Shown in pieces: positions 35,048-44,100 of a stretch of DNA of 64,000 nt. Made by a program: the position numbers and the translations under genes. The DNA comes from Gemmatimonadales bacterium (GTDB lineage: Bacteria > Gemmatimonadota > Gemmatimonadetes > Gemmatimonadales > GWC2-71-9): assembly GCA_019637315.1 (NCBI GenBank), contig JAHBVU010000001.1, forward strand, positions 310,001 through 374,000. Reading direction: 5' to 3'. The notes beneath the pieces were generated by a model. That model had not been told where the DNA came from and searched no databases. It was given only the letters and a program-made list of their open reading frames with translations. Within the stretch, counting starts at the first letter, position 1. Each line of letters begins with the position of its first letter.

Positions 35048-36460
35048 ATGCGGCCTCTGACTCGAACTGCGCTTGCGCTCACCGTTGGCCTTGCGGTCGG
35101 TGGTGCCATCGGGTTTGGGGTCGGCGAGTACCGGCAACGCACCAAGGCAACCGCAGTAACGACGGCGCAGGTCTTCAATCACGTCTTCAACACCATCCGG
35201 GCCGATTTCGTCGATTCGTTGTCCGATGCCGAGCTGTACACCAAGGCGGCGCAAGGCATTGTCAGCACCCTGGGCGACCCCTACTCGGCGTTTCTCGGCC
35301 CGGCCGACTACCGGGCCTATCGCGACATGCTGCGGGGGCAGGGCAACACGTACGGCGTCTCGATGCAAATGGGCCTGACCGGGCTTCGGATCACCTCGGT
35401 CTCGCCCAACACAGCAGCAGAGCGAGCTGGTCTGGTGGTCGGCGACTACGTCGAGCTCGTTCGTGGCGCGTCGCCAGTGGGCTGGACGCCGGCCGACATC
35501 GCGACGGCGCTCAGGGCGGACAGCACAACCCTTCGGCTGCTGGTTCGGGCGCCGGCCGACAGCGTCGGGAGCGAGGTCGAACTGGCGGCGGAGTCTGCGC
35601 GGCTACCGGCCGTCGGGCCGGTGGTTCGTCTCAGCGACTCGGTGGGGTACCTTGCGCTGCGTACGGTATCGGACCGGGCCGGCAAGGAGCTCGAAGACGC
35701 ACTCGATGCTCTCGACCCGGCGACGCTGCGCGGGCTGGTGCTCGATCTCCGCGGCAACACCGGGGGGCGTCTCGACCAGGCCATTGCCATTGCCAACACG
35801 TTCCTCGACCCGGGCCAGCGAATCGGCGAGGTGGCGAAGCGGCGACTCCGCTGGGGCTATGAGTCGCGCGATCCGGCTCGGTATCCGACCCTGCAGCTCG
35901 TCCTGCTGGTCGATCGGCGTACCGCCAGCTCGGCCGAGATCGTGGCGGCCGCGCTGCGGGACAACGAACGCGCAACCCTGGTGGGCGAGCGGACCTTCGG
36001 CAAGGGCCTGATCCAGACCACCATATCGTTAGGCGATAGCATCGGACTCCGCCTCACGACCGGCCGTTGGCAGGGTCCCGGCGGTCGACTGATTGCCGGG
36101 GGCCTGACGCCCGATTCCGCCGTGGTCCAGAGCGAATGGGAAAGGTCGCTTCGACGGTCGCTGGCCGGCCGGTCGGCCGTGGTCAGCGATGTTCTCGAGG
36201 GGCTGGTCCGACGCCGGATCAAAGCCGGCATCGGACCTGAGGCCGTCTCGCTCAGCCGGACCGAGCAGGACGAGATCCGGGCCCGGATCCGCCAGGTCGG
36301 CCTGCCGCTGTCCCGGCAAACCATCCGGGCCCATCTGCCCATCTTTGAGCGCGAGGTCGCCCGCCAACTCGCGGGCGCCAGTCGCGACCCGCAGCTTGCG
36401 ATTCGTTATGCCCTGCTGGCCGACCCGGTTGTCACGGCGGGGATGGCAGTTCTTCGGTAA
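35048..36460 (+). CDS. S41 carboxyl-terminal processing protease
   Basis: A 470-residue protease with an N-terminal signal anchor (LTRTALALTVGLAVGGAIGF), a helical N-region, a PDZ domain at about 95-175 (GLRITSVSPNTAAERAGLVV) and the peptidase core. The catalytic Ser is in RRTASSAEIVAAAL and the general-base Lys in ERTFGKGLIQ, as in CtpA. It works in the periplasm on protein C-termini. The C-terminal 100 residues are helical and of no known family. ATG 35048 was chosen; an in-frame GTG at 35015 would add 11 residues before the anchor. Confidence 0.9.
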   Translation: MRPLTRTALALTVGLAVGGAIGFGVGEYRQRTKATAVTTAQVFNHVFNTIRADFVDSLSDAELYTKAAQGIVSTLGDPYSAFLGPADYRAYRDMLRGQGNTYGVSMQMGLTGLRITSVSPNTAAERAGLVVGDYVELVRGASPVGWTPADIATALRADSTTLRLLVRAPADSVGSEVELAAESARLPAVGPVVRLSDSVGYLALRTVSDRAGKELEDALDALDPATLRGLVLDLRGNTGGRLDQAIAIANTFLDPGQRIGEVAKRRLRWGYESRDPARYPTLQLVLLVDRRTASSAEIVAAALRDNERATLVGERTFGKGLIQTTISLGDSIGLRLTTGRWQGPGGRLIAGGLTPDSAVVQSEWERSLRRSLAGRSAVVSDVLEGLVRRRIKAGIGPEAVSLSRTEQDEIRARIRQVGLPLSRQTIRAHLPIFEREVARQLAGASRDPQLAIRYALLADPVVTAGMAVLR

Positions 36461-36549
36461 CCGTTTCCACCTGAAACATAGCTCGCGATGCGACCGTAGG
36501 CCGCCTCAGTCCCGAGCCCCCCTGAACTCACCGACTCGCGAGGTGGCGC

Positions 36550-38964
36550 GTGTTGTATTGGCAGGATATCCGGTACGCCGTCCGAACACTCCAAAAATCT
36601 CCCTGGTTCACGGCTCTCACGGTGGCTGTGCTGGGTGGCGGTCTTGGGATCGCGATCTTCACGTTTTCGTTCCTCTACACGGCCATGGTTCGGCCCCTCC
36701 CGGTCGAGGGTGGGGGGTCGATCGTCCGGGTTCAATTCGAGTCTGACGGTCGCACCCGAGGTGTCGATGCGGCCGACCTGGTGGCGATCCGTTCGCAACT
36801 GACCTCGGTAGACCAGCTCGGCGCGTTTGTGACCCGGGAGCTGGTGGTCGGCGAGGGTGACAGCCGCCAGGTGATCGCGGCAACCGCAACCGAATGGAAC
36901 CTGTTCGACCTGACGCGGACCCCGCCGGCTCGAGGCCGAGCGTTACAGCCGAGTGATCATGACCCGGGGGCTGAGCCGGTTGCGGTCCTGAGCGATTGGA
37001 CCTGGCGGACGGTGTTTGGGGCGGATCCTGACATGCTTGACAGTCAGGTTCGTCTCAACGGCGTCCCGACCAGAGTCGTAGGCATCGCGCCGCCCGGTTT
37101 CGGATTTCCGGTGGCGACTCGGGCCTGGGTGCCGCTGGAGAGTGAGCTGCTGCGCGGCACGGTGGCCAATGGTCGCCTGCTCGACGTGTATGCGAAGCTG
37201 GCACCAGGCGGTACACCCGCGGCCCTCGAGGCGGAACTGGCGGTGGTCGTAGCTCGGGTCCAGGCTGATCGTCCGGATCGTGCCGCGTTGCCGCCGTCGC
37301 TGCCGTTGGTTCGGTCGTTTCCGATGGCCCAGATGGGTAGCGAAGGTCCGTTGTTCTATGTCATCCTGCACCTGCTCGCGGGCATGATTCTGCTCCTGGC
37401 CTGTACCAACGTGATCAACCTGCTGCTGGCGCGCGCCAACGAACGGGTTCGTGAGACGGCGGTTCGGTTGGCGCTCGGTGCGCCTCGCGGACGCCTAATC
37501 GTTCAAAGCATGTGGGAAACGGTCCTCCTCTGTGTGGTTGGGGGTGTCCTTGCCACGGGTGTCGCGGCGTTAGGCTTGACGGTAGTGAACGATTGGGCCC
37601 ATGCCCGGCTCGTGGGCAACCTGGCCTTCTGGTGGGTCTGGGCGCCAGACCTCACGACCCTCGCGGCCGCCGGGGTGCTGGTGACGGCGGTGATTGCCCT
37701 TTTGGGCACCGTCGTGGCTGGTCGGGTGACCAGTACGCGCCTCAATGCCGTGCTGCAGGATGGCACGATTTCGGGTGGGTCTCGGCGCGAGGGACGGGTG
37801 GCGCGCTACCTCGTCATCGGGCAGATCGCGACCGTATCCTCCCTGCTCTTCTTCGGACTGATGTCGGGTCTCGTCGCGAGCCGGGTCGTTAACGTCGACT
37901 TCGGCTACGATACTGAGCGCCTGGTACAGACCTGGGTCGATGACCGGGATGTCCCGATCGAAGCTCGTCCGATGTTCCGTCGGTCGTTGCTCGACCTTCT
38001 CGAGCAGCAGTCAGAGGCCGAGGCGCCCGTGTTCCGTGCCGACCTGGCCGACATGACGGCGCCAGCGGGCAAGTTCATGATCCGTGGCCAGGAAGGGGCG
38101 CGGGCCGAGGATCTGCCACGGGCCTTCGTTCGAGCGGTCCAGGGTGCGCACCCGACCGCTGGGGTCGACGTGCTCATGGGTCGGGGTTTCGACGCGCGTG
38201 ACAGCGAAGCAGGAGTTGCGGTTGCCATCGTCAGCCAGGCGGTCGCAGCGCAATGGTGGCCAGGCCGGTCGCCGATCGGAGAGGAAATCCGGCTCACGGG
38301 ACTGGCCGACTCGCTGGTCTGGCGCACCGTCGTCGGTGTGGCACGGGACATTCCGATGGGGAACTTCCTGGCGCGAAACCGCAGCTCACTGGCCGTGTAC
38401 CTGCCGCTCGAGCAGGCCGACGCGCCGTATCCGACCCTCGCGTTCCGACACGTTGGTGGAGAAGCTGCTGCGCACGCAGCCCTGCATCGCGCCGTCACGA
38501 CGCTGGATCCCACCCGGATGCCTGCATCCCTCCAGGGAATGGATGACGTCATCGAGAAGACCACGGCGCTGACTCGTGGGACGGCAATACTCTTCGGTAC
38601 GTGCTTTGGCTTTGCAATGCTCCTCGCGGCGAGTGGCATCTACGGTCTGGCCGCGCGATCGATTGGACAGCGAACGCGGGAAATCGGGGTTCGGCGGGCG
38701 GTCGGAGCGGATGATCGTCGCATCCTGGCCCTGTTGCTGGGCCAGAGCGCGCGCCAGCTAGGCATCGGGGCGGTTCTCGCGCTGCCGCTCCTGCTGGGGA
38801 CGGCCTGGCTCTTTGCGCGGACGCTTCCGATCGGCTTGGTCGAAGGAGCTCTGGCGGCGATTGGTGTTGCGGTGGCCATCGCGGGGGTCGTGTTGGCAGC
38901 CACCTGGATCCCGGCGCGTCGGGCGGTCCGGATCGAGCCTCGTGACGCCCTGTGGCAAGGGTAG
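36550..38964 (+). CDS. ADOP/MacB-like ABC transporter permease
   Basis: An 804-residue duplicated permease. It opens with the first membrane helix (SPWFTALTVAVLGGGLGIAIF), then a MacB-type periplasmic core (residues 45-250) and FtsX helices from 270 (VRETAVRLALGAPRGRL). A second core follows (445-640), then FtsX helices with QRTREIGVRRAVGADDRRI. Compared with the permease at 1-2147 it lacks the helical cytoplasmic prefix and has no padR gene beside it. It starts with GTG after GAGGTGG. Which ATPase drives it is not shown here. Confidence 0.88.
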   Translation: MLYWQDIRYAVRTLQKSPWFTALTVAVLGGGLGIAIFTFSFLYTAMVRPLPVEGGGSIVRVQFESDGRTRGVDAADLVAIRSQLTSVDQLGAFVTRELVVGEGDSRQVIAATATEWNLFDLTRTPPARGRALQPSDHDPGAEPVAVLSDWTWRTVFGADPDMLDSQVRLNGVPTRVVGIAPPGFGFPVATRAWVPLESELLRGTVANGRLLDVYAKLAPGGTPAALEAELAVVVARVQADRPDRAALPPSLPLVRSFPMAQMGSEGPLFYVILHLLAGMILLLACTNVINLLLARANERVRETAVRLALGAPRGRLIVQSMWETVLLCVVGGVLATGVAALGLTVVNDWAHARLVGNLAFWWVWAPDLTTLAAAGVLVTAVIALLGTVVAGRVTSTRLNAVLQDGTISGGSRREGRVARYLVIGQIATVSSLLFFGLMSGLVASRVVNVDFGYDTERLVQTWVDDRDVPIEARPMFRRSLLDLLEQQSEAEAPVFRADLADMTAPAGKFMIRGQEGARAEDLPRAFVRAVQGAHPTAGVDVLMGRGFDARDSEAGVAVAIVSQAVAAQWWPGRSPIGEEIRLTGLADSLVWRTVVGVARDIPMGNFLARNRSSLAVYLPLEQADAPYPTLAFRHVGGEAAAHAALHRAVTTLDPTRMPASLQGMDDVIEKTTALTRGTAILFGTCFGFAMLLAASGIYGLAARSIGQRTREIGVRRAVGADDRRILALLLGQSARQLGIGAVLALPLLLGTAWLFARTLPIGLVEGALAAIGVAVAIAGVVLAATWIPARRAVRIEPRDALWQG

Positions 38965-38985
38965 CGGTACGCTCTCGTTCTCGGA

Positions 38986-39014
38986 GCGGCGGGCGACAGA
39001 GAATCGCCCGCCGC
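38986..39014. terminator. Hairpin between convergent genes
   Basis: Perfect 11-bp stem (GCGGCGGGCGA / TCGCCCGCCGC) with a 7-nt loop, placed between the ends of the permease gene and the OsmC gene. There is no T-run, so it may be a weak or Rho-assisted bidirectional terminator. Confidence 0.55.
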
Positions 39015-39022
39015 CGCGAACC

Positions 39023-39448
39023 TCAGCCAATCAGCGTGGCTTTCAGTGTCATCGGTACAGCCGACAGGGCGCGAGACACGATACAGTTGACCTTGGTGGC
39101 TTCGGCGAGTTGCTGGAACTTATCGTTCGACAGACCGGGCACCTCGGCCTCGGTGACGAGGTCGATGCCGGTAATGGCGAACCCGCCGTCGACCTGACCC
39201 AGGTGCACCACCGCGTTGGTGTCGATCCGCTTGGCCGTGTGCCCGGCCTTGGAAATTCCGACCGAAAGGGCCATCGAGAAGCAGCCGGCGTGGGCCGCGC
39301 CGAGTAGCTCCTCGGGATTGGTGCCGGGGCTGGCCTCGAATCGAGTTCCAAACGAATACTCGCCTTCGAAAGCTCCGCTGCCGAGCTTGACCTTGCCGGA
39401 GCCGGAGCGGAGGTCGCCTTCCCAGCGTGCCGATGCTTTTCTGTCCAT
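39023..39448 (-). CDS. OsmC/Ohr-family peroxiredoxin
   Basis: A 141-residue protein of the OsmC subgroup. The two redox cysteines are in GAAHAGCFSMAL (about residue 56) and TKVNCIVSRAL (about 122), separated by the usual central helix. Such enzymes reduce organic hydroperoxides with a dithiol donor in the cytoplasm. The N-terminus (RKASARWEGDLRSGSGKV) is typical of OsmC rather than Ohr. A ribosome site (GAGGTTTAC) precedes the ATG. Monocistronic. Confidence 0.93.
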   Translation of the reverse strand: MDRKASARWEGDLRSGSGKVKLGSGAFEGEYSFGTRFEASPGTNPEELLGAAHAGCFSMALSVGISKAGHTAKRIDTNAVVHLGQVDGGFAITGIDLVTEAEVPGLSNDKFQQLAEATKVNCIVSRALSAVPMTLKATLIG

Positions 39449-39755
39449 GTAAACCTCGATCGTGGATGGTCGCGGTCCCGATGGGCACCGCCTGGTGTTC
39501 GCTCCAACCTAATCGCGATTGCCCCGTGCTGGGCATGGCGGCCGATCGTTGGCGCGACTGGCCGCCGATCGCATCCACGCCCTCCCGGGTTCTTCCCGGT
39601 CCATGTTCCCCCGGTTCGAAACCGACTGTTCGGCCTAGGGCAATTGCTAGAACGAGTGGCAATCTGCCAACTGAGACTTCTTTCTTAGCAAACTCTTCGG
39701 GGTCAGCTAGCGGGTCAAGTGACCGACTTTCGGCCACTTAGGGGGTAGCCGTGCT
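39449..39755. other. Intergenic region with inverted repeats, no clear gene
   Basis: About 300 nt between the OsmC start and the next plausible frame. It holds several inverted repeats: GGCGGCC (39537-39543) with GGCCGCC (39560-39566), a small hairpin CCGGG-TTCTT-CCCGG (39585-39599), and a 10-bp stem with one mismatch at 39717-39738. The stretch 39640-39720 is less GC-rich than its surroundings and may hold the promoter for the downstream diguanylate cyclase. I see no tRNA, known riboswitch or convincing coding frame. Confidence 0.4.
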
Positions 39756-39953
39756 GTGGACCGCGACTGGCGCGCGGTCTGCCTCATGGGAGTCCTGCCT
39801 GTGGCTGCCTGGGGCGTGGGTCTGGCGGCGCCAGGATCCGACGTTTCCGAATCAGAGGCAGCGGTTTCTCTGGGTGGGTTGGCCGCAGCGCGTCGACTCC
39901 GAGAGGGGGCGAGCCTGGTAACCGTGTCCCGAGCTATCAGTGAAGGACGTTGA
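39756..39953 (+). CDS. Possible small protein upstream of diguanylate cyclase
   Basis: A 65-residue frame beginning GTG GAC CGC with a hydrophobic stretch (AVCLMGVLPVAAWGVGLAA) and a charged tail. Its stop shares bases with the ATG of the response regulator gene (TGATG), an arrangement that favours translational coupling. It matches no family I know. The frame may be fortuitous; coupling geometry is its main support. Confidence 0.3.
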   Translation: MDRDWRAVCLMGVLPVAAWGVGLAAPGSDVSESEAAVSLGGLAAARRLREGASLVTVSRAISEGR

Positions 39954-40849
39954 TGCGTGTTCTGATCGCCGACGATGATGCGATTTCCCGGACCGTGCTG
40001 CAGCGAACCCTGACGCAGCTCGGCCATGAGGTCGTCGCGGTCGAGGACGGCCCGTCCGCCATCGTCCACCTCCTCGAGCCAGACGGTCCTCGGCTGGCCG
40101 TGCTCGATTGGATGATGCCGGGGGCAGACGGTCTGACGGTCTGCCGGGCGGTCCGACAGCGGGCCGCGCCATACGTGTATACGATCGTGTTGACAGCACG
40201 AGACGCCCGGCAGGACATGGTCGAGGCGCTCGAGGCCGGGGCTGACGACTTCCTCACCAAGCCGCTCGATCCGGCGGAACTCACGGCCCGGATGCGGGCG
40301 GGTGTGCGGGTCGTCGAACTCCAGGAGCGCCTGCTCGAAATTCAGGAAGGACTCCGGATCCAGGCGACCCGGGACGACCTGACCGGGCTGGACAATCGCC
40401 GAGTGGTACTCGACCATCTCGAGCGCGAGCTGCGACGAGGGCGTCACGAGCAGCGACCGGTCGCGGTGGCTCTGACGGATATCGACAACTTCAAGGCAAT
40501 CAACGATCGCTACGGGCATCCCGCGGGAGACGTCGTGCTCAAGCGGGTGGCCGAGGCGTTGCGCCGCGAAGTCCGCGAGTATGACGCGGTCGGTCGGTAT
40601 GGCGGTGAGGAATTTCTCTTCGTCCTGCCCGGATGTGATGGCGAAACCGGCCTGGTAGCTGCGGAGAGGATCCGGGCGCGCGTTGCCGCAACGACGGCGG
40701 TGTGGGAAGGCGTGGAGTTACCGGTAACCGTGAGCGTCGGATTGGCTTGGGCCGCTCCGGGAACCGGCAAGGTGGCCGATCTGATTGCCGCGGCGGATGG
40801 TGCGCTCTATCGAGCCAAGGCGGGGGGCCGGAACCGGGTCGAATCCTGA
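39953..40849 (+). CDS. Response regulator-diguanylate cyclase (REC-GGDEF)
   Basis: A 298-residue two-domain protein. The receiver domain (1-115) has Asp52 in LAVLDWMMPG as phospho-acceptor, with Thr81 and Lys103 (LTKPLD). The GGDEF domain (about 140-298) has the active site GGEEF at 217-221 and the product-inhibition motif RxxD (Arg208-Asp211). It should make cyclic di-GMP when phosphorylated, as PleD-like proteins do. No sensor kinase is adjacent. ATG 39953 follows a stop codon as TGATG; TTG 39950 is a less likely start. Confidence 0.92.
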   Translation: MRVLIADDDAISRTVLQRTLTQLGHEVVAVEDGPSAIVHLLEPDGPRLAVLDWMMPGADGLTVCRAVRQRAAPYVYTIVLTARDARQDMVEALEAGADDFLTKPLDPAELTARMRAGVRVVELQERLLEIQEGLRIQATRDDLTGLDNRRVVLDHLERELRRGRHEQRPVAVALTDIDNFKAINDRYGHPAGDVVLKRVAEALRREVREYDAVGRYGGEEFLFVLPGCDGETGLVAAERIRARVAATTAVWEGVELPVTVSVGLAWAAPGTGKVADLIAAADGALYRAKAGGRNRVES

Positions 40850-40861
40850 CCCCCTGACCGA

Positions 40862-41167
40862 TCAACCGGGCTGGCTGGCGATCCTTTCGAGCCGGCGATC
40901 CATGATGAACGGACCAAACGGAACCACCGCAGCAGCGATGCCTGCGAAAGCGACGCCTTTCGGCAGCGGAATCCGCTGAATACCAACCAGAAACGTCACG
41001 ACCAGCGCGACGAACAGCAGCCCGTGGATCGATCCCACGAGGCTGACTGCCCCCGGCATGTCGGCGAAGTATTTGAGCGGCATGGCGATGCCGAACAAGG
41101 CGAGGGTGGAGACTCCCTCGACCAGGCTCAGCACCCGCAGACCCTTCAGAAACGATCGATCGATCAC
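40862..41167 (-). CDS. DUF3817 membrane protein
   Basis: A 101-residue integral membrane protein with three helices (VLSLVEGVSTLALFGIAMPLK, with the SLVEGVS motif; VSLVGSIHGLLFVALVV; VAFAGIAAAVVPFGPFI). The E-G-x-S and S-I-H-G residues are the hallmarks of DUF3817, also called the YdzA/integral membrane family. Function unknown. GTG 41167 is selected because AGGAGG lies 8 nt before it. It lies just beyond the TerC gene end and may be cotranscribed. Confidence 0.85.
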   Translation of the reverse strand: MIDRSFLKGLRVLSLVEGVSTLALFGIAMPLKYFADMPGAVSLVGSIHGLLFVALVVTFLVGIQRIPLPKGVAFAGIAAAVVPFGPFIMDRRLERIASQPG

Positions 41168-41193
41168 TGCTATGTCCTCCTGTGCTCGCCGGC

Positions 41194-41940
41194 TCAAAGG
41201 CCCGGCGGAATGGGCTTGTGGAGATGAACGGGATCACGCGCAGGTTTGCGCAGCTTGAGATTGATTATTTCGACGAACACCGAGAATGCCATCGCAAAGT
41301 AGATGTACCCCTTCGGGATATGCTGATCGAACCCCTCGGCTACCAGCGTCATGCCGATCAGGAGCAGAAAGCTCAGCGCCAGCATCTTGACCGTCGGATG
41401 GCGATCCACGAAATCGCTGATCGGCGTGGCAAACAGAATCATGAAGATGACGGCGATGATCACGGCCGTGACCATGACCCAGAGCTGTTCGACCATGCCG
41501 ACAGCCGTAATCACTGAATCGAGCGAGAAGACGACGTCGAGCAGCAGAATCTGAAAGATGACGGTGGCGAACGACGGATAGGCCGGCGTCTTCGATTCCG
41601 TGGTTGCACCTTCGAGCTTGCTGTGAATCTCATGGGTGCTCTTGGCCAGCAGGAAGAGCCCTCCCAGGATCAGAATCAGATCACGACCTGAGATCTCCTC
41701 GGTGAAGACGGCAAAGAGCGGAGTCGTGAGTTGAATGATCCAGGAAATCGAGAAGAGCAGGCCGATGCGCGTGATCATCGCGAGCATCAGGCCGATCTGC
41801 CGTGCCCGTTTCTGCTGATGGGACGGCAGCTTGGCGCTCAGGATGGAGATGAAGACGATATTGTCGATCCCCAGGACCACCTCGAGTACCGTCAGGGTCG
41901 CCAGGGCAATCCAGATCTGCGGATCCGCCAGCCATTCCAT
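41194..41940 (-). CDS. TerC-family membrane protein
   Basis: A 248-residue protein with seven hydrophobic segments. The TerC motifs LTVLEVVLGIDNIVFISIL and ILLLDVVFSLDSVITAVGMV each carry the paired acidic residues thought to bind metal within the membrane. Family members export manganese or act in tellurite resistance and metalation of exoproteins. It ends with a charged tail (RKPARDPVHLHKPIPPGL). It follows the SDR gene by 3 nt, so both are likely on one mRNA. Confidence 0.92.
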   Translation of the reverse strand: MEWLADPQIWIALATLTVLEVVLGIDNIVFISILSAKLPSHQQKRARQIGLMLAMITRIGLLFSISWIIQLTTPLFAVFTEEISGRDLILILGGLFLLAKSTHEIHSKLEGATTESKTPAYPSFATVIFQILLLDVVFSLDSVITAVGMVEQLWVMVTAVIIAVIFMILFATPISDFVDRHPTVKMLALSFLLLIGMTLVAEGFDQHIPKGYIYFAMAFSVFVEIINLKLRKPARDPVHLHKPIPPGL

Positions 41941-41943
41941 GGT

Positions 41944-43527
41944 CTACCAGTCCGTCGGTTCGTAGTCTTTGAGGAACTTGCCCCAGATGTGGTGCCCCGT
42001 ATTGAAGCCGACGATGATCGGATCGACGATTCGAGCGGCGCCATCGACAATGTCGAGCGGCGGGTGGAAACGGTGCTCCGCGGTCTTGCGTGCCGCGATC
42101 TCGACGGGATCCTCGTCGGTCACCCAGCCGGTGTCGACGCTGTTCATGTGGATTCCGTCGTTGAAGTAGTCGGTGGCCGAGGTTCGCGTCATCATATTGA
42201 GCGCCGCCTTGGCCATGTTGGTATGCGGATGCCGAGTCGTCTTGAAACGGCGATAGAACTGACCTTCGACTGCCGAGACGTTGACGATGTGTTTGTCACG
42301 CTCGCTGGTACGGAGCATCAGGGGCTTGAGCCGGGCGTTCAGAATGAACGGCGCAATGGCGTTGACCAGCTGGACCTCGATCAGCTCGACCGAAGGAACA
42401 TCCGCCAGGAGCATTCGCCACGAGTTGTGGCTGCGGAGGTCGATTTGTTGCAGGTCCTGATCGAAATGCCCCTCGGGAAACAGATGGCGCTGCGCATCGA
42501 TCTCGTCGGGGAGGAGCGGAACCTGGGACAGCGCGGCGGCGTGCAACAGACCGGTGGCTGCCTGGGTGACGGCATCGACGTCCGACGACCCCGAGTGCTC
42601 GGCCAGGAGTCGGTGGCTGCGTAGGCCCTCGTAGCCGCCCAGCAGCTTTCTGGCCGGGGTCGGCAGCGCAGAAGCGGCTGCCGTTTCCTGATCCATCATG
42701 TGCTGGTAGAACGCCGGCGGCCGCCGCACCGTCTGGCAGGCATTGTTGACGATGAAGTCCAGCCGATCCTGCGTCGCCAGCAGGTGATGGCAGAATGCCT
42801 CGACGCTCGGCGTGTGCCGCAGGTCGAGGCCGAAGATCTCGAGTCGATCCTTCCAGGCTTCGAAATCCGGTTCTGCTGCATATCGAGCGGCGGAGTCTCG
42901 CGGAAATCGCGTCGTGACGATCAGGTGCGCACCAGAGCGCAGCAGTTTGATGCCTGCCTGATAGCCGATCTTGACACGCCCTCCTGTGAGAAGGGCCACG
43001 CGGCCGTTCAGGTTCGCCAGCTCGGTCCGCTTCCGGAAGTTGAGCTCTGCGCAGCGCGGGCAGAGCTGGTCGTAGAAGTGATGGACCTCGATGAAGCGAA
43101 CCTTGCAGGTATAGCAGTGTCGATCGTCGAGCTGATCCTGCTGGGTCGTGCCTGTCTTGGATTCTCCCCCCGTGTCCTCGGCGTCGTCCGCCTGACTCGG
43201 CGGAAAGACGTTGGGGGTCGTGAAGATCTTTTCTCGGCGCAGCTTCCGGATCCCGGTGGACGACAGCGCCTGCTCCTCGCGCGCCACCCGGGCCGCTTTC
43301 CGCTGCCGGCGCGACGCTTTGACGAGTTGCCGACGAACCAGGGCGTCGGGTCGGGAGAGCCGCCCGGCGGCGCCCAGGAGTCTGATCTTCAGGTCGGCCG
43401 GGATCCCGGCGAGGAGGCCGCGATCGTCAACGAGCTCTTCCAGGAGATCCGCTGAGGCCTCCAGGCGGGCCAGCAGGGCTGGGTCGAGGATGGACGGAGG
43501 TTGGGCTGAGTCAGAGGGGCTCGACAT
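41944..43527 (-). CDS. Zinc-ribbon/short-chain dehydrogenase fusion protein
   Basis: A 527-residue cytoplasmic protein. Residues 1-100 are helical and basic ([20 protein letters not shown]). A zinc ribbon follows with Cys138-x2-Cys141-x14-Cys156-x2-Cys159. From about 175 an SDR Rossmann domain begins ([19 protein letters not shown]), with NNAC and a Ser in VNVSAVEGQ (about 418). The usual Tyr-x3-Lys is altered: the expected position reads Thr436-x3-Lys440 (TNMAK), while a Tyr-x3-Lys (YRRFK, 425-429) occurs too near the Ser. The reaction is unknown. ATG 43527 follows a TATGTT box by 8 nt. Probably cotranscribed with terC. Confidence 0.82.
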   Translation of the reverse strand: MSSPSDSAQPPSILDPALLARLEASADLLEELVDDRGLLAGIPADLKIRLLGAAGRLSRPDALVRRQLVKASRRQRKAARVAREEQALSSTGIRKLRREKIFTTPNVFPPSQADDAEDTGGESKTGTTQQDQLDDRHCYTCKVRFIEVHHFYDQLCPRCAELNFRKRTELANLNGRVALLTGGRVKIGYQAGIKLLRSGAHLIVTTRFPRDSAARYAAEPDFEAWKDRLEIFGLDLRHTPSVEAFCHHLLATQDRLDFIVNNACQTVRRPPAFYQHMMDQETAAASALPTPARKLLGGYEGLRSHRLLAEHSGSSDVDAVTQAATGLLHAAALSQVPLLPDEIDAQRHLFPEGHFDQDLQQIDLRSHNSWRMLLADVPSVELIEVQLVNAIAPFILNARLKPLMLRTSERDKHIVNVSAVEGQFYRRFKTTRHPHTNMAKAALNMMTRTSATDYFNDGIHMNSVDTGWVTDEDPVEIAARKTAEHRFHPPLDIVDGAARIVDPIIVGFNTGHHIWGKFLKDYEPTDW

Positions 43528-43535
43528 GGGGGCGC

Positions 43536-43541
43536 AACATA
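43536..43541 (-). promoter_or_regulatory. -10-like TATGTT box before SDR-fusion gene
   Basis: TATGTT on the minus strand ends 8 nt before ATG 43527, with only C-rich bases between. Candidate leaderless promoter element. Confidence 0.4.
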
Positions 43542-43600
43542 TCAGGGACTGCGGGGCGAGCAAGTCTCCCTGCGTCTGTCGGGTGACTGATCGATTTGCG

Positions 43601-44092
43601 TCAGGGAGGCGTCAGGGCCTGGACCTCCTCGGAGGTCAGGCCGTAGATCGGCGGGGTTGGAACCCCCAGGATACCAAGCATGAGGTAAAGCTGGCCACGG
43701 TGATGGGCCTCGTGTTCCAAGTGGGCTCGGAGCCACTTCCACACCGTGATGGGCGTACCGGCCGGGGTCAGGCACTTCTCGGTCATCCGGTCGGCAGGGA
43801 GCGCCGCGAAGAGCGCCCGTGACTCGTCGTGAAGGCGATCGTAGTACGCCCGGGCCTCGTGATAGGAACGCCCCAGCGCCGGGTCGTGGCCGGGATATCG
43901 GCTGGGTCGGCCGTGGACCGTTTCGCCGTACATGTACCGTTCTATCCCAGCGAGATGGCGAATCAGATCGCCGAACGACCAGCGGCCGGCCGCCGGGCGC
44001 CAGTCGATTTGGTCGGGCGGAATCACGTCGACGAGTCGCCGGGTCCGGCCGTGAACGCTGTCCAGGTGCGTCAGAAAGGTGGGCAGATCCAT
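43601..44092 (-). CDS. DinB-like four-helix protein
   Basis: A 163-residue DinB/YfiT-type protein. The three metal-binding histidines are at about residues 46 ([13 protein letters not shown]) and in [19 protein letters not shown] (H-x3-H), which also gives the family signature HHRGQL. The proline-rich P-P-x-Y-G-L C-terminus is usual. Relatives include thiol S-transferases that use bacillithiol or mycothiol; activity here is unproven. Third gene of the bactofilin run, 8 nt after the zinc-ribbon gene. Confidence 0.85.
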   Translation of the reverse strand: MDLPTFLTHLDSVHGRTRRLVDVIPPDQIDWRPAAGRWSFGDLIRHLAGIERYMYGETVHGRPSRYPGHDPALGRSYHEARAYYDRLHDESRALFAALPADRMTEKCLTPAGTPITVWKWLRAHLEHEAHHRGQLYLMLGILGVPTPPIYGLTSEEVQALTPP

Positions 44093-44100
44093 CGGTTGGG

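Noticed and set aside
39600-39630. tRNA T-arm-like sequence GGTTCGAAACC
   Set aside because: No matching acceptor stem, D-arm or anticodon arm could be folded around it.
39449-39952. Possible cyclic-di-GMP (GEMM) riboswitch before the diguanylate cyclase
   Set aside because: The conserved GEMM core (GGNCACGCA...GCAAAGCC) is not present.
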